In this document: in pieces, positions 63,428 through 64,000 of the stretch | Layout: the number at the start of each line of letters is the position of its first letter | Position numbering within the stretch: the stretch's first letter is position 1 | Assembly (NCBI RefSeq): GCF_000176235.1 | Contig: NZ_ACZV01000004.1 | Location: forward strand, 310,001-374,000 | Direction of reading: 5' to 3' | Length of the DNA: 64,000 nucleotides | Source: Vibrio orientalis CIP 102891 = ATCC 33934 | GTDB lineage: Bacteria; Pseudomonadota; Gammaproteobacteria; Enterobacterales; Vibrionaceae | The notes under the pieces: generated by a model | Seen by the model: only the letters and a program-made list of their open reading frames with translations | What the model was told of the DNA's origin: nothing | The model's database searches: none | Made by a program: the position numbers and the translations under genes

Positions 63428-64000
63428 ATGGAATGGATTCTGTTGTTTGGTGCGGGTGTCCTAGGTGGGATATTAAATAGCATCGCAGGAGGAGGGAGTT
63501 TTATTACCTTTCCTGCTCTTATGTTTGTCGGTGTGCCTCCTGTCATTGCCAACGCGACCAATACCTTTGCCGCTTGTGCAGGTTATATCAGTGGTACTTA
63601 CGGCTTTCGTGACGATATTGCCAATACAGGGCATCGATTGACCTTTACGGTTGTCTTGAGTCTTGTTGGTGGTGCTCTTGGCGCTTATTTACTACTGATC
63701 GTTTCTGAAACGCAATTCTTGACTGCTATCCCATGGCTGCTGCTCTTTGCAACGTTACTATTTTTGTTTGGTGAACCGCTTAGCAGTGCCTTAAGCCGTC
63801 TATCTCAATCATCAAGTAATGGTTCAAAGCTCGGTCTGGTTGCGATCTCCATTATGTTAGTTGTCGTGTCTGCCTATGGTGGATTCTTTAATGCTGGCCT
63901 TGGTGTGGTGGTACTGAGCTACCTAGTGTTGGCAGGTTATCGCGATATCAACCAAATGAATGGCCTTAAATTACTGATTTCTTCCTGCGTGTCTATTGTC
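63428..64000 (+). CDS. TauE/SafE-family anion permease (truncated by window end)
   Basis: At least 191 codons, open to the window edge. Starts MEWILLFGAGVLGGILNSIAG and continues GGGSFITFPALMFVGVPPVIANATNT, the TauE/SafE sulfite-exporter signature with the internal-repeat pattern. Several membrane helices visible. The ribosome binding site is weak. Substrate unknown. Confidence 0.85.
   Translation, partial: MEWILLFGAGVLGGILNSIAGGGSFITFPALMFVGVPPVIANATNTFAACAGYISGTYGFRDDIANTGHRLTFTVVLSLVGGALGAYLLLIVSETQFLTAIPWLLLFATLLFLFGEPLSSALSRLSQSSSNGSKLGLVAISIMLVVVSAYGGFFNAGLGVVVLSYLVLAGYRDINQMNGLKLLISSCVSIV

Noticed and set aside
1-64000. CRISPR arrays, rRNA genes and insertion sequences
   Set aside because: No regularly spaced repeats, no rRNA sequence and no transposase gene were seen.

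Overview
The window looks like a Vibrio chromosome, most likely the second chromosome. The markers are a convergent cqsS/cqsA pair (CAI-1 autoinducer sensor and synthase) next to sbcD-sbcC and clcA, Vibrio-type small proteins (DUF3316, DUF3010, DUF4174) and many chemotaxis and c-di-GMP genes. The species cannot be fixed from the sequence alone.

Layout. 1-9.8 kb: core metabolism and signalling (FAD oxidoreductase with LysR regulator, sdaA, a DUF218 protein, a DUF333 lipoprotein, a DHH phosphoesterase, a diguanylate cyclase, cheV, ppiC). About 9.78-21.6 kb: an AT-rich integrated element just downstream of ppiC. It carries a large serine recombinase, a run of tiny helix-turn-helix genes, a candidate replication origin (perfect DnaA box plus repeated heptamers), an SF2 helicase, a primase-like protein, an EcoRV-type restriction-modification pair, an ArdB/KlcA-like antirestriction protein and two orphan genes. 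There are no capsid, tail or conjugation genes. 21.6-27 kb: cytochrome c, ltaE, a Nudix hydrolase, ravA-viaA. 27-38.8 kb: a complete nitrate/nitrite assimilation locus (nasA-cobA-TrpD-like, nasT, nrtABD-nirBD). It has three sigma54 promoters, NtrC-like sites and two transcribed leaders that fit ANTAR antitermination. 38.9-39.1 kb: tRNA-Leu(UAA) and tRNA-Cys(GCA). 39.1-64 kb: acetyltransferase, YgbA-like protein, MFS transporter, trxC, fabH-like, sbcDC, cqsS/cqsA, TDT transporter, clcA, a COG0523 GTPase, ylqF, a PAS chemoreceptor, a nucleoside-recognition protein, an Lrp regulator, small envelope proteins and a truncated TauE/SafE gene.

How the genes work together. In the nitrate locus NtrC/sigma54 would start transcription under nitrogen limitation, and NasT would then let polymerase pass the leader terminators. 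NrtABD imports nitrate, NasA reduces it to nitrite, NirBD reduces that to ammonium, and CobA supplies the siroheme precursor. In the element, the recombinase moves it, helicase plus primase-like protein probably replicate it, and the restriction-modification and antirestriction genes would govern entry and persistence.

The strongest leads for something undescribed are in the element. It has no GATATC site (the EcoRV target) although the flanks have at least 14. CAATGA half-sites, often palindromic, occur in three of its control regions and cluster densely at its right end. A pair of about 70-bp imperfect inverted repeats brackets the 5-kb primase/restriction/antirestriction part.
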